A DNA stretch of 64,000 bases from NCBI RefSeq assembly GCF_900604955.1, contig NZ_UWPE01000001.1:372001-436000 (forward strand), written 5' to 3'. The notes under the pieces were generated by a model that was not told the origin of the DNA, searched no databases, and worked only from the letters and a program-made list of their open reading frames with translations. Shown in pieces: positions 26,515 through 35,587 of the stretch (within the stretch, counting starts at the first letter, position 1; every line of letters begins with the position of its first letter). Source of the DNA: Neoactinobaculum massilliense. GTDB taxonomy: Bacteria; Actinomycetota; Actinomycetes; Actinomycetales; Actinomycetaceae. The position numbers were made by a program, and so were the translations under genes.

Positions 26515-27651
26515 GTGGCAAGCGAGTATGAGGATCAGATTGACCGCCTTCGGTTCACGTTTAACGAGGTGACGAAGGTGGTGGACCCGCATGCCCTGCG
26601 GGAGAAGGTAGCAGACCTCACGCGGCAGTCGGCGGATCCGGAGTTGTGGAGTGATCAGGCGCACGCGCAGGAGGTGAACTCGGCGCTCGCGCGGGCACAG
26701 TCGCAACTCAAGCGGCTGACGGCGATGCATGGGCGCCTGGAGGATCTGGGTGCGCTGCTGGAAATGGCGGAGGAGACGCGTGAGGAGGATCCTGACACCT
26801 CTCGCGAACTCATCGCACAATTTGAAAGCGAGGCGGCCGGCGCCGACGAAACACTCCAGGCGCTCCACGTCCAAACGCTGCTTTCCGGAAAATACGACGA
26901 ACGCTCCGCGGTGGTCACCATCCGTTCGGGGGCCGGCGGCGTCGACGCAGCAGATTTCGCTCAGATGCTCCAACGCATGTACCTGCGGTGGGTGGAGCGC
27001 CATCATGACGAGTTTTCGGCTACCGTTCTTGACACGTCGTACGCGGAGGAGGCGGGCATTAAGTCCACCACGTTCCAGGTGGACGGCGCCTACGCCTACG
27101 GCAACCTTTCGGTCGAGGCCGGCACGCACCGCCTGGTGCGCATTTCACCGTTTGATAACCAGTCCCGGCGCCAAACATCGTTTGCCGCGGTGGAGGTCAT
27201 TCCGCTTATCGAGCAGACCGACCACATCGACGTCCCGGAATCCGATATTCGCATTGACGTGTTTCGTTCCTCCGGCCCCGGCGGCCAGTCCGTCAATACC
27301 ACGGATTCAGCCGTGCGCATCACCCACCTGCCCACCGGCATCGTCGTATCCATGCAGGACGAAAAATCGCAGATTCAAAACCGTGCCGCGGCCATGCGCG
27401 TGCTGCAATCCCGTCTCCTGGCGCTCAAGCAGGAAGAAGAGGCGCGCGAGAAAAAGGAACTAGCGGGGGATATTAAGGCGTCGTGGGGCGACCAGATGCG
27501 CTCCTACGTGCTCCAGCCCTACCAGATGGTCAAGGACCTGCGCACCGGATTTGAATCCGGGAACACCACCGCCGTGTTCGACGGCGAAATCGATGGCTTC
27601 ATCAACGCCGGCATTCGGTGGCGAGCCACGGGGGAACGGGCGGTGAACTAA
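26515..27651 (+). CDS. prfB: Peptide chain release factor 2
   Basis: A 378-residue RF2 that ends translation at UGA and UAA. It shows the SPF recognition tripeptide ([11 protein letters not shown], about 210) and the GGQ catalytic motif ([17 protein letters not shown], about 254-256). The gene is one continuous frame; the programmed +1 frameshift used by many bacteria to autoregulate RF2 is absent, as usual in actinobacteria. The GTG start lacks a ribosome site and follows a TAGCCT box by 6 nt. FtsE lies downstream. Confidence 0.96.
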   Translation: MASEYEDQIDRLRFTFNEVTKVVDPHALREKVADLTRQSADPELWSDQAHAQEVNSALARAQSQLKRLTAMHGRLEDLGALLEMAEETREEDPDTSRELIAQFESEAAGADETLQALHVQTLLSGKYDERSAVVTIRSGAGGVDAADFAQMLQRMYLRWVERHHDEFSATVLDTSYAEEAGIKSTTFQVDGAYAYGNLSVEAGTHRLVRISPFDNQSRRQTSFAAVEVIPLIEQTDHIDVPESDIRIDVFRSSGPGGQSVNTTDSAVRITHLPTGIVVSMQDEKSQIQNRAAAMRVLQSRLLALKQEEEAREKKELAGDIKASWGDQMRSYVLQPYQMVKDLRTGFESGNTTAVFDGEIDGFINAGIRWRATGERAVN

Positions 27652-27664
27652 TAGCGGCGCCGGT

Positions 27665-27674
27665 ACGACGTCGT
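27665..27674. repeat. Intergenic palindrome ACGACGTCGT (copy 3)
   Basis: Perfect copy 14 nt after the prfB stop, extended as GGTACGACGTCGTCCGG. Confidence 0.65.
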
Positions 27675-27786
27675 CCGGTCCAGCGGGCACGTTCCAGCGT
27701 TCCCGTGCTCACGTGTGCGGCGCGGCACCTGGCATTCACGTATGAATCTCGTAGGGTAGCGGGGTACGTTCAACGAGCGGGGATAC

Positions 27787-28479
27787 ATGATCACATTCGA
27801 CAATGTCACCAAGCTGTACCAGAAGGGTGCGAAACCAGCACTGGACTCGGTGAGCCTGACGATTGACCGCGGGGAATTTGTGTTTCTGGTGGGTCCGTCC
27901 GGGTCCGGGAAAACCACGGTGCTTTCGCTGATCCTCGCGGAGGAGAGGCCTACGAGCGGCCACGTGGAGGTGCTGGGGAAGAACCTGAAGAACGTGTCTC
28001 AGCGGCGCGTGCCATACCTGCGTCGCCAAATCGGCACCGTGTTTCAGGATTTCCGCCTCCTCATGAACAAGAACGTGTATGAGAACGTGGCGCTCGCGCT
28101 CCAGGTGATCGGCGCACCGCGGCACCGTATACGCACGGATGTGCCGGAGGTGCTCAAAATGGTGGGCCTGGACGGCAAGGAGCGGCGCGGTATGCATGAG
28201 CTCTCGGGCGGTGAGCAGCAGCGTGTCGCCATCGCCCGCGCCATGGTCAACCGGCCTCAGATTCTCCTGGCCGACGAGCCGACCGGAAACCTGGACGGCA
28301 AGACGGGCCTGTCCATCATGCGCCTGCTGAGTCACATCAATCAGACGGGTACCACCGTGGTGATGGCGACGCATGACGCGAGCATTGTGAACCAGATGCG
28401 TAAGCGCGTGGTGGAGCTGTCCAATGGCGTGGTGGTGCGTGACCAGGCGAAGGGCGTGTACGGAGGGGGAGCGGCCTAG
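27787..28479 (+). CDS. ftsE: Cell division ATP-binding protein FtsE
   Basis: A 230-residue ABC ATPase that works with FtsX at the divisome to switch on peptidoglycan hydrolysis. It has Walker [10 protein letters not shown] (35-43), Q-loop [11 protein letters not shown] signature LSGGEQQR and Walker [13 protein letters not shown]. The gene is followed without a gap by ftsX. The start ATG has only a weak GCGGGGA ribosome site; a TAGGGT element lies about 33 nt upstream. Confidence 0.96.
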   Translation: MITFDNVTKLYQKGAKPALDSVSLTIDRGEFVFLVGPSGSGKTTVLSLILAEERPTSGHVEVLGKNLKNVSQRRVPYLRRQIGTVFQDFRLLMNKNVYENVALALQVIGAPRHRIRTDVPEVLKMVGLDGKERRGMHELSGGEQQRVAIARAMVNRPQILLADEPTGNLDGKTGLSIMRLLSHINQTGTTVVMATHDASIVNQMRKRVVELSNGVVVRDQAKGVYGGGAA

Positions 28480-29394
28480 ATGCGATTCCAATTTGTTCTT
28501 TCCCAGACTTTCCAGGGGTTGTGGCGCAACAAGGCGATGGCCGCGGCGGTGGCCCTGGTCACCTTCGTGTGCCTCTACTTCATCGGCGCGGCGGCGTTGC
28601 TTCAGGCGCAAATCGGTAACCTCAAGGACGAGTGGTACGACAAGGTGGAGGTATCCGCCTTCATGTGCCCCTCGAATTCTTCTTCTGCCCAATGCGCGGG
28701 TGGCGAGGCCACCCAGGAGCAGATTGACGCGATCTCCGGCTATCTCAAGTCCGATGAGATGCAGCAGTACATTCAGTCCGTCTCTTTCGAAACCAAGGAG
28801 GAGGCGCTCAAGAACTACCAGGAGCAGATGAAGGACACGGCCTGGGCGCAGGATCTCACCGCGGACCAGATGCAGGTGTCCTTCCGTATTAAGCTCAAGG
28901 ATCCCAGCCAGTACCAGATTGTGGCCGATGCCCTGTCCGGGCGCCCGGGCGTTGAAACGGTCAATGATCAGCGCGAGGTACTTCAGCCCATCTTCTCCAT
29001 CATGCAGCGCTTTACCCTGCTATCCGGGGTGCTGGCGGGCATCATGGTGATTACGGCTCTGCTGCTCATTCCCACCACGATCCGGCTCTCCGCCATGTCC
29101 CGCCGCACGGAAACGGGCATCATGCGATTTGTGGGCGCCTCCAACGCGTTCATCGAGTGGCCGTTTATCCTAGAGGGCGTCATTGCCTCGCTGGTTGGCT
29201 CGGTGCTGGCCGTTGCGGGGTTGTGGGTGACGGTCCGCTACTTCATCGAGGATTGGTTCGCTTCCGCGGTCAAGTGGTTGCCGATCGTGTCCACCGGGAA
29301 TGTGTGGCGTATTACGCCGGCGCTGGTGGTGGGTGCGATTCTGGTGTCCGCCTTGGCGTCGTGGATTGCACTGCGGCGGTACGCGCGCGTGTAA
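28480..29394 (+). CDS. ftsX: Cell division membrane protein FtsX
   Basis: A 304-residue permease-like partner of FtsE with four membrane helices (about 20-42, 175-200, 225-248, 270-295) and a large extracytoplasmic loop (about 45-170) that contains a Cys pair (FMCPSNSSSAQCAG). The family signature RLSAMSRRTETGIMRFVGAS, the cytoplasmic contact to FtsE, is present. By family precedent the loop binds and activates a coiled-coil peptidoglycan hydrolase, and such a gene lies directly downstream. Confidence 0.96.
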   Translation: MRFQFVLSQTFQGLWRNKAMAAAVALVTFVCLYFIGAAALLQAQIGNLKDEWYDKVEVSAFMCPSNSSSAQCAGGEATQEQIDAISGYLKSDEMQQYIQSVSFETKEEALKNYQEQMKDTAWAQDLTADQMQVSFRIKLKDPSQYQIVADALSGRPGVETVNDQREVLQPIFSIMQRFTLLSGVLAGIMVITALLLIPTTIRLSAMSRRTETGIMRFVGASNAFIEWPFILEGVIASLVGSVLAVAGLWVTVRYFIEDWFASAVKWLPIVSTGNVWRITPALVVGAILVSALASWIALRRYARV

Positions 29395-29397
29395 GGA

Positions 29398-29413
29398 CGA
29401 CGCCGGTGCGTCC
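29398..29413. repeat. Dispersed 16-mer, variant CGACGCCGGTGCGTCC
   Basis: It differs by one base from the copies at 7582 and 37325. It starts 3 nt after the ftsX stop. Confidence 0.55.
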
Positions 29414-29477
29414 GCGTGGGCGCTAGAAGGGTTCGGTGGTCGAGTAAGCGGCGAGTGCCGTGGCGAGAGGGGGAGTT

Positions 29478-30818
29478 GTGAGCTGGAAGAAAGGCATTGC
29501 TGGGATGGCGGCCACCCTATTGGGGTTGGCGTCTGTAACTGTCCCGGCGGCTGCAGACAGCCGCGACGATCTGGTCAATAAGCAGAACCAGCAGGAAGAA
29601 ACGCTCGATGCGCTTCGTGACTCGCTTGGGAATGTGGACCAGAAGCTTTCCGACGCACTCGATCAATTGGCGGCCACCCAGGCGAAGCTGCCGGCAGCCC
29701 AGGACGCGGTAGATAAGGCGAACGCCGCGTTGGCCTCTGCCCAGCGGCAATCGGAACTGGTTTCCGCCCGGCTCACGGCCGCCCAGGGCGAACTGGAGCA
29801 GATTCGCGGGGATATTGCTGCCGCGGATTCTCAGATCTCGGATAGCAAGGCGCAACTGGGTGCCGTCGCCCGTGCTCAGTATCGCGGGGATACGGGCCCG
29901 GGAATGGCGGAGATTCTGCTTGGATCGGCCTCCACCGATGAGTTCCTCAGCGCCTATTCGGCCTCACGAACGCTGGCACGGACAGAATCCACCACGTTCA
30001 CAGAGGTGTCGCGCGCCCGGGCCACCAGCCAGAATCGGCAGTCCCGGCAGGAGGCCGTGGAACAGGAGGTGTCCGCCCTGAAGAAGGAGGCGGACGCGGC
30101 CGTGGCGGATGAGGCAGCGAAGAAGAAGACCGCGGAAGATAAAAAGAAGGATCTGGAGGGACTCACCTCCTCGATCCAGAAGACCTCTTCCTCGCTCGAG
30201 TCCCAGAAGAGCCAGATTAACGCCTCGATTGATACCACCGTGGCCAGCCAGAATGAGACGAAGGCGCAGATTCAGAAGATCGATGCCGAGAATGCGAAGG
30301 CGGCGGCTGCGGCAGCGGCGGCTAAGAGGAGCGGTAGCGGCTCCTCAAAATCCGGTAGGTCCAGCGGGTCGAACTCCGGTGGTAGCGCCTCGAACTCCAG
30401 TGGCTACTGGATGATTACGCCGATTCCCGGGCCGCTGGTGGTCACCTCGCCGTTCGGTATGCGTGTGTACCCGTTCGACGGGCGTGTGTGGATGCATAAC
30501 GGGGTGGACCTGCGTTCCCAGTGCGGCCAGGCGCAGCGAGCGGTGGCGAGCGGCACCGTGGTGTCCACCATTCCGGCGGCCGGTAATTCCACCCACGGCA
30601 ACCAGGTGTATGTGAACCTGGGGAACGTGAACGGGCATTCGTGGGTGGTGGTGTATAACCACCTGTCCGGGTTTGCTGTGCATGCGGGCCAAAAGGTGAG
30701 CCAGGGACAGACGATTGGCTATACGGGTGCCACCGGTAAGGTAACCGGGTGCCACATCCACTTTGAGGTGTGGCGCGACGGCAGCGTCATTAACCCGATG
30801 AGCTTGCCGGGGTTCTAG
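29478..30818 (+). CDS. Secreted coiled-coil / M23 (LytM) peptidoglycan hydrolase
   Basis: A 446-residue exported protein. A signal peptide (about 1-27, ending VPAAA) is followed by a long coiled coil (about 30-280, with repeated Gln/Lys/Ala heptads), a Ser/Gly linker (about 288-315) and a LytM/M23 endopeptidase domain. Zinc ligands are visible in HNGVDLR (H about 340, D about 344) and in GCHIHFEV near the end. The architecture is that of EnvC/RipC-type hydrolases controlled by FtsEX, whose genes lie just upstream. The start is a GTG preceded by GAGGGGGAG; another GTG six codons earlier is less likely. Confidence 0.92.
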   Translation: MSWKKGIAGMAATLLGLASVTVPAAADSRDDLVNKQNQQEETLDALRDSLGNVDQKLSDALDQLAATQAKLPAAQDAVDKANAALASAQRQSELVSARLTAAQGELEQIRGDIAAADSQISDSKAQLGAVARAQYRGDTGPGMAEILLGSASTDEFLSAYSASRTLARTESTTFTEVSRARATSQNRQSRQEAVEQEVSALKKEADAAVADEAAKKKTAEDKKKDLEGLTSSIQKTSSSLESQKSQINASIDTTVASQNETKAQIQKIDAENAKAAAAAAAAKRSGSGSSKSGRSSGSNSGGSASNSSGYWMITPIPGPLVVTSPFGMRVYPFDGRVWMHNGVDLRSQCGQAQRAVASGTVVSTIPAAGNSTHGNQVYVNLGNVNGHSWVVVYNHLSGFAVHAGQKVSQGQTIGYTGATGKVTGCHIHFEVWRDGSVINPMSLPGF

Positions 30819-30994
30819 GGATCGGCGGGTGCGGAGCACCGTGACCCTGGTAACCGTCGGGGAAAATCTAGGGTCAGACGGGCGCCGGGCGCTGGGCTGA
30901 CGGCACGCCTTCCAGGCCCCGTGAGAGAGACCCGGTGTGCGCGCGTCGCCCGGCCGGGTAGGATAGGACGGCATTGGCCGGGAGGAGGAAATCC

Positions 30995-31522
30995 ATGGCG
31001 AAGAAGAAGGCCGGGAAGTCCGGCTCCCTCAAGGCGGTGGATCCCGCCGCGAAGCAGGTGATCGCGCGCAATAAAAAGGCGCGGCACGACTACTTTATTG
31101 AGGACACGTATGAGGCCGGGCTCTCGCTCTCCGGCACCGAGGTGAAGGCGCTGCGCATGGGGCGCGCCTCGCTGGTGGATGCGTGGGTGGAGGTGGATGA
31201 ACGGCACCAAGCCTGGCTGCAGGGCATGAACGTGCCGATCTACGCGATGGGTTCGTGGACCAACCACGCGCCCACGCGCAAGCGGCGCCTACTGCTCCAC
31301 AAGCGTGAGATCCTCAAGCTGGAGCAGGCCTCTGAAGCGAAGGGCTACACAATTGTGCCCCTCGAGCTGTACTTCGTCCGCGGCATCGTCAAGGTGGAAA
31401 TTGCACTGGCCCGCGGCAAGCAGGAGTGGGATAAGCGCGAGACGCTGCGGCGGCGTGAAGCCGACCGTGAAGCTCAGCGCGCGCTCTCGGCGGTTCGTCG
31501 GCGTGAGGGTGCCTTCGGGTAA
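30995..31522 (+). CDS. smpB: SsrA-binding protein SmpB
   Basis: A 175-residue tmRNA chaperone needed for trans-translation at stalled ribosomes. Family stretches are ARHDYFIEDTYEAGLSLSGTEVKALR, RKRRLLLHKREI and a Lys/Arg-rich C-terminal tail (WDKRETLRRREADR) that enters the mRNA channel. The ATG has a strong GGAGGAGG upstream. The tmRNA gene itself lies 258 nt downstream on the same strand. Confidence 0.96.
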   Translation: MAKKKAGKSGSLKAVDPAAKQVIARNKKARHDYFIEDTYEAGLSLSGTEVKALRMGRASLVDAWVEVDERHQAWLQGMNVPIYAMGSWTNHAPTRKRRLLLHKREILKLEQASEAKGYTIVPLELYFVRGIVKVEIALARGKQEWDKRETLRRREADREAQRALSAVRRREGAFG

Positions 31523-31639
31523 CGTGCCCGGGGCAACTCGCCACCGGCGTACCACGCACCCGCCCTGTACGGGAGTTTGAAACCATCCGGTGACCGCGTC
31601 GTCGTACCTACTACGTACGTTTACGGGGAAGGATGGTAA

Positions 31640-31699
31640 CGACGTCGTTGTAACCACGAAGCACCGGGGCTTACGGGAGAGCCTGGGGAACGACGTCGT
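31640..31699. repeat. Two intergenic palindromes ACGACGTCGT (copies 4 and 5)
   Basis: Perfect copies at 31640-31649 and 31690-31699, spaced 50 nt start to start, between smpB and ssrA. The first extends to GGTAACGACGTCGTT. A related GTCGTCGTAC lies about 40 nt upstream. The 258-nt spacer otherwise shows no gene. Confidence 0.65.
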
Positions 31700-31780
31700 C
31701 GGGCGGGGAATAGCGCAGGGTGCGCGGTGGTTGTACACTTATAGATCCGCGGAGACGCGGTGCTGTTTTACAGCTGAATA

Positions 31781-32149
31781 GGGGATGATCGGTTTCGACG
31801 GCGGTGTTCGATCGGAGGGAAGCGGGTCGAGGATGTGGAGTCATCTCGATAACGACCTCTGCAAACCAATAGGTGCCAAGAACAATCGCACCGATTTCGC
31901 CCTCGCTGCCTAAGCGACTTGCGAAATCTGCTGAACTAGGAGTGCCTTCGGCCTAGAGCTCAGCATCGTTTAGAGGGCCACTGGTGGGCGTGCTCGTTGT
32001 GGGCGCGTTCGCGACACTTTCGCAACTAGGTTCGTCAGCGGCTTGTTCGCGAGAACGCTGGAGCCAAAAACAACGCCTAGCGAACTGCACCCGGAGAAGA
32101 CTTCGGCCTGCACCGTCGGACGGGGGTTCGATTCCCCCCATCTCCACTA
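31781..32149 (+). ncRNA. ssrA: Transfer-messenger RNA (tmRNA)
   Basis: A one-piece tmRNA of about 369 nt. The 5' end GGGGATGATCGGTTTCGACGG pairs through GGGGATG with CATCTCC at the 3' end, next to a T-arm GGGGGTTCGATTCCCCCC. The tag frame is at 31875-31913 and reads AKNNRTDFALAA then TAA, ending in the usual ALAA protease signal. The gene does not encode CCA: the acceptor end reads A then CTA, so CCA must be added. Position beside smpB is fitting. Confidence 0.93.
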
Positions 32150-32274
32150 TTTGCCGCCTTTTGGCGGAATCTCGGGGCAATCTTTTCCACCTGTTGTGAT
32201 TTGGTCTATGGGTGGGAGGGGTTGCCCCTTTTTGCGTGGGCGGGCAAGTGCGCGACGCCGGTATGGAACGTCCT

Positions 32275-32529
32275 CTAGTAGTGGTACCTGCAGGCGAGAA
32301 TAAAGATGGTGTCGTTGCTGATTTTATAAACGAGCCGATGCTCATCGGTGATCCGCCGTGACCAGTATCCAGCGAACTCATACTTGAGTGCTTCAGGTTT
32401 TCCGATTCCTGCGTTCCCGCTGCGCGCTATGTCCTTGATCAGCGTGTTGATGCGCTTGAGTGTTCGTCGGTCTTGATGCTGCCACCAGAGGTAGTCGTCC
32501 CAGGCGTTCTCATCCCATACGAGATGCAC
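32275..32529 (-). CDS. yoeB: YoeB-family toxin (mRNA interferase)
   Basis: An 84-residue toxin of the Txe/YoeB family, a ribosome-dependent mRNase. The length and motifs match: WDENAWDDYLWWQ, KRINTLIKDI, GKPEALK, YWSRRITDEHRLVYKI and the C-terminal ACRYHY with the catalytic His/Tyr. It lies 3 nt after the antitoxin stop, the usual antitoxin-first order. Autoregulation by the complex is expected from family precedent. Confidence 0.95.
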   Translation of the reverse strand: MHLVWDENAWDDYLWWQHQDRRTLKRINTLIKDIARSGNAGIGKPEALKYEFAGYWSRRITDEHRLVYKISNDTIFILACRYHY

Positions 32530-32532
32530 GGA

Positions 32533-32793
32533 CTAGTCCTCTTCGTCAATAAGTTTGTGCGCGGTACCGTGGCCAGATTCAATTCGCTCAAGCGCATCAA
32601 AGAGACGCTTGGCATTCCGTGGAGATCTCATAAGGTAGGCGGTCTCGCGAAGTGAATTGTAATCGTCGAGGGAGAGGATGATGGCAGAAGCCTTGCCTGA
32701 TCGGGTAATGATGACCTCGTCACGATCGTCGACGACAGACTGGAGGACGTCGGCGTAGTTGGCTCGAGATTCTGAGTACGACATGGTGCGCAT
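32533..32793 (-). CDS. yefM: YefM/Phd-family antitoxin
   Basis: An 86-residue antitoxin to YoeB. The N-terminal DNA-binding fold is visible as MSYSESRANYADVLQSVVDD and VIITRSGKASAIILSLDDYNSL; the C-terminal part, which wraps the toxin, ends in acidic IDEED. I chose the ATG at 32793, which has GGAGG 5 nt upstream, over a TTG four codons earlier. Confidence 0.94.
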   Translation of the reverse strand: MRTMSYSESRANYADVLQSVVDDRDEVIITRSGKASAIILSLDDYNSLRETAYLMRSPRNAKRLFDALERIESGHGTAHKLIDEED

Positions 32794-32918
32794 AGTTGCC
32801 TCCAATGATCTTTATGTACATGAAATTGTACGTTTAAGGGTAGTTTCTGTCGAGACTGACTTGACCGTCGTTGATAGGGGATACTTTTCGGAGCGGCTTC
32901 AATGAGAACGGAGGATGC

Positions 32919-33497
32919 ATGAAAGATTCGTTTTCGAGGGGTCCGGTGCTGCTCGTGATTGACGTTCAGCGGGCGTTCGACGACGCCGACTACTGGGGCC
33001 CGCGGAATAACCCGGCGTGCGAGGCGAATATTGCAGCGCTCCTGAAGCATTGGCACGAGCAGAACTGGCCCGTCGTCCTGGTGAAGCATGATTCGACGAC
33101 GTCGGGGTCGCCGCTTGCGCCCGGCGCCGAGGGCAACAGGTTTAAGGAGATTCCGGGCTTAGAGGGCGACCTGCTCATTTCGAAGCGCGTCAATTCCGTG
33201 TTCTACGGTGACCCGGACCTTGACGCGTGGATGCACGAGCATGGTCTCACTCAGTTAGTAATCTGCGGGATCACCACGAATCACTGCTGTGAAACTACGG
33301 CGCGCATGGCCGGGAATCTGGGCTATGACACCTATTTCGTGCTGGATGCGACCCACACGTTTGACCGGCGCTCGCCGGATGGCGAACTGGTCAAGGCTGA
33401 TGAGCTCGCTCGAGTCACCGCGACGAATCTGCATGGCGAGTTCGCGGCCGTCACGTCTACGCGTGCCGTTCTCGAAGCCTGGCCGCCGAACTGGTAA
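32919..33497 (+). CDS. Isochorismatase-family cysteine hydrolase
   Basis: A 192-residue cytosolic hydrolase. The catalytic triad of the family is visible: Asp in VLLVIDVQRAFDD, Lys in LLISKRVNSVF and Cys in GITTNHCCETTARM (about 123-124). Relatives include nicotinamidases and various amidases; the substrate is not determined. The ATG has GGAGG upstream. It lies alone between the toxin-antitoxin pair and a toxin remnant. Confidence 0.9.
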   Translation: MKDSFSRGPVLLVIDVQRAFDDADYWGPRNNPACEANIAALLKHWHEQNWPVVLVKHDSTTSGSPLAPGAEGNRFKEIPGLEGDLLISKRVNSVFYGDPDLDAWMHEHGLTQLVICGITTNHCCETTARMAGNLGYDTYFVLDATHTFDRRSPDGELVKADELARVTATNLHGEFAAVTSTRAVLEAWPPNW

Positions 33498-33512
33498 AGA
33501 ATCTGTGGTACG

Positions 33513-33573
33513 TCAGCCCTTGTAAATCTCTGATCGGTGTCCCGCATCAAGCACGAGGATGACAAGCTCGCGT
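33513..33573 (-). pseudogene. C-terminal remnant of a RelE/ParE-type toxin
   Basis: On the minus strand, just beyond the isochorismatase gene, one frame reads RELVILVLDAGHRSEIYKG and then stops. This is the characteristic C-terminal end of RelE-superfamily toxins. Upstream sequence in that frame (TTANTTTTRR) bears no likeness to the family, and no antitoxin is seen. I read it as a decayed toxin gene. Confidence 0.45.
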
Positions 33574-33752
33574 CTACGTGTAGTGGTTGTATTCGCTGTA
33601 GTCATGGCGCACATTCGTTTAGGTCGACGCCGAGTACCCGCGGTCGCCCTGGCTTGAACGTTTCGCGGTGTGAGGAGAGCATTTTCCAGCGGGCGAGCGC
33701 GTGGATTAGTGTGCGGTAGGCTTTCGTGGAATTCCTGAGACTAGGAGGCGTG

Positions 33753-34700
33753 ATGGCAGGTGAGATAGGCCAGAAAACTGAGTTTGCGGATTCCACCTAC
33801 GCCATCCGCGCCCGCGGCGTCACCAAGCGCTTCGGCTCGGTCCAGGCGCTCGCCGGCCTCGACCTGGCCGTCGCCGAAGGCCAGGTGTTCGGCCTCATCG
33901 GCCCGAACGGCGCCGGCAAGTCCACCTTCATGCGGATCCTCTGCGACCTCATCCGCCCCACCGCGGGCAGCGTCAGCGTGATGGGGGAGTCCCCACAGGC
34001 CGGCGGCGCCGCGCTTCGCGCCCGTATCGGCTACCTGCCCGGGGAGCTGCGCCTCACCCCGCGTGCCCGCGGCACCGAGCTCATCCGCATGTGGGCCGGC
34101 CTCGGCCCGAACCGCAAGCGCTCCCTCGTCCGAGCCCGCGAACTGCTCGCATTCCTCGACCTGGACCCCACCCGCCGCGTGGGCCAGCTTTCCAAGGGAA
34201 ACCGCCAAAAGCTCGGCATCACCCAGGCCTTCATGAACGATCCCGCCCTCCTCATCCTGGACGAGCCCACCTCCGGCCTGGACCCGATTCTCCAGGAGCA
34301 ATTCCAGCAGCTGGTGCTGGAGGCCAAGGGCCGGGGCGCCACCGTTCTGCTTTCCTCCCACGTGCTCAGCGAGATTGAACGCATGGCTGACCGCGCCGCC
34401 GTGCTGAGCGCCGGCCGCGTAATCCGGGAGGGCCGCCTCACCGATCTGATCGCCCACGCGGACCGGCACCTCCGCGCCGTCGTCGCCGCGAACGCAGACA
34501 CCGTACACACCGAAGCAACCCGGCAGGGACTGGACCTCGCGCTCACTCCGATGGACCGCCGGGTGATCGTCACCGGCACCGTGCGAGGAAACGTGGGCGC
34601 CGTACTCGCGTTCCTCGCCGCGCTCCCGGTGGAGGACTTCACGTTCACTGAACCGGACCTGGGCGAATCGGTCATGGAAATCTACGAGGCAAACTCATGA
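33753..34700 (+). CDS. ABC transporter ATP-binding protein (export type)
   Basis: A 315-residue ATPase. It has Walker A IGPNGAGKST (about 50-59), signature QLSKGNRQKLG, Walker B LLILDEPTSGLDP, H-loop SSHVLSE, and a C-terminal extension typical of the CcmA/NatA drug and lipid exporters. A strong AGGAGG lies 4 nt before ATG 33753; a GTG at 33726 is in frame but less likely. It overlaps the permease gene by 4 nt (ATGA). The cargo is unknown. Confidence 0.9.
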   Translation: MAGEIGQKTEFADSTYAIRARGVTKRFGSVQALAGLDLAVAEGQVFGLIGPNGAGKSTFMRILCDLIRPTAGSVSVMGESPQAGGAALRARIGYLPGELRLTPRARGTELIRMWAGLGPNRKRSLVRARELLAFLDLDPTRRVGQLSKGNRQKLGITQAFMNDPALLILDEPTSGLDPILQEQFQQLVLEAKGRGATVLLSSHVLSEIERMADRAAVLSAGRVIREGRLTDLIAHADRHLRAVVAANADTVHTEATRQGLDLALTPMDRRVIVTGTVRGNVGAVLAFLAALPVEDFTFTEPDLGESVMEIYEANS

Positions 34701-35485
34701 GCACAATCTTCCGGCGCGCCTGCGCGGTATCGCTGCGCCCGCTCCTCATTTTCTCGGTGGCGAGCGTGGCCGTCATGGCCATCTACTTTGCCGTCTACCA
34801 GACTTTCGAGGACTCCAGCGCGCTCAATGCGATGGTCGCCCAATTCCCCGAGGGCTTCCGGGACGCGCTCGGCTTCGGCGGCATCACCTCGGGCGCGGGC
34901 TGGGCACACACCACGTTCTTCGGGCTGCTCGGCCTATTCCTCATCATGGCCTTCGGTATTTCCCGGGGCACGGCGCTCCTCGCCGCCGACGAAGAGTCCG
35001 GCATGCTCGAGCTCACCCTCGCCCACGCCGTCTCCCGCGGCCAAATATTCGTGATGCGGGTGCTCGCGTTGCTCGCAATGCTGGCCGCCCTCACCGCCGT
35101 GTGCGGGCTCTCGCTCGCACTGTGGAACACCGGTGCCGGATATGACATGCGCGCCGGCAATATGTGGGCGGAACTGTGCGCGTTTTTCGGAATCGGCGCG
35201 GCGTGCGGGGCGTTGGCGTTCAGCGTAGGCGCGATGACCGGGCGGCGCACGGTGGCAGCCGGTGCGGGCACAGGCCTCGCGGTGGGCGCCTTCCTCCTTA
35301 ACGCGGTGAGCGGCATGAACGACTCATGGACGTGGGCCGCACGCCTTTCGCCCGTCGCCTGGGGCTACCAGCACAAGCCGATTGAGCACGGCTGGGACGT
35401 CGGTGGCCTCCTTGCCCTTGCGGTGCTTATCGTTATTTTCTTCGCCGCCGGGTTCTTCGCGTTCCGCCGGCGCAATATTTCCTAG
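34697..35485 (+). CDS. ABC transporter permease (export type)
   Basis: A 262-residue integral membrane protein with about six helices. It has a long periplasm-facing first loop and the segment FGISRGTALLAADEESGMLELTLAHAVSRGQIF, which matches the ABC-2 type permeases of the three-domain exporter group. It is coupled to the ATPase gene by a 4-nt overlap. Substrate not known; antibiotic, peptide or lipid export are all possible. Confidence 0.88.
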   Translation: MSTIFRRACAVSLRPLLIFSVASVAVMAIYFAVYQTFEDSSALNAMVAQFPEGFRDALGFGGITSGAGWAHTTFFGLLGLFLIMAFGISRGTALLAADEESGMLELTLAHAVSRGQIFVMRVLALLAMLAALTAVCGLSLALWNTGAGYDMRAGNMWAELCAFFGIGAACGALAFSVGAMTGRRTVAAGAGTGLAVGAFLLNAVSGMNDSWTWAARLSPVAWGYQHKPIEHGWDVGGLLALAVLIVIFFAAGFFAFRRRNIS

Positions 35486-35487
35486 CC

Positions 35488-35587
35488 CGACGACGTCGCC
35501 CGCCGCATACTGCGTAGGTCGCGGAGTGAGTGGTTGCTCAGGAACTCGCGTGCTCGACGACGTCGCCCGCCGCATACTGCGTAGGTC
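35488..35587. repeat. 33-bp direct repeat containing the palindrome variant CGACGACGTCG
   Basis: Identical 33-nt units at 35488-35520 and 35555-35587, period 67 nt. Each begins CGACGACGTCGCCCGCCGCA and ends TGCGTAGGTC. The first lies 2 nt after the permease stop. Confidence 0.75.

Noticed and set aside
26515-26600. Programmed +1 frameshift in prfB
   Set aside because: The gene is continuous from its GTG; there is no in-frame TGA near codon 25.
26080-27129. Long antisense open frame (about 350 codons) opposite the last Tad gene and prfB
   Set aside because: It mirrors codon structure of clearly real genes on the other strand, is rich in Arg/His, and has no family features.
27736-28692. Antisense frame of about 318 codons opposite ftsE
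   Set aside because: Shadow of ftsE; His/Arg-rich and without a promoter or family features.
32140-32280. Integration of a mobile element at the tmRNA 3' end
   Set aside because: No integrase and no second copy of the ssrA 3' end is seen; the toxin-antitoxin pair alone is not enough.
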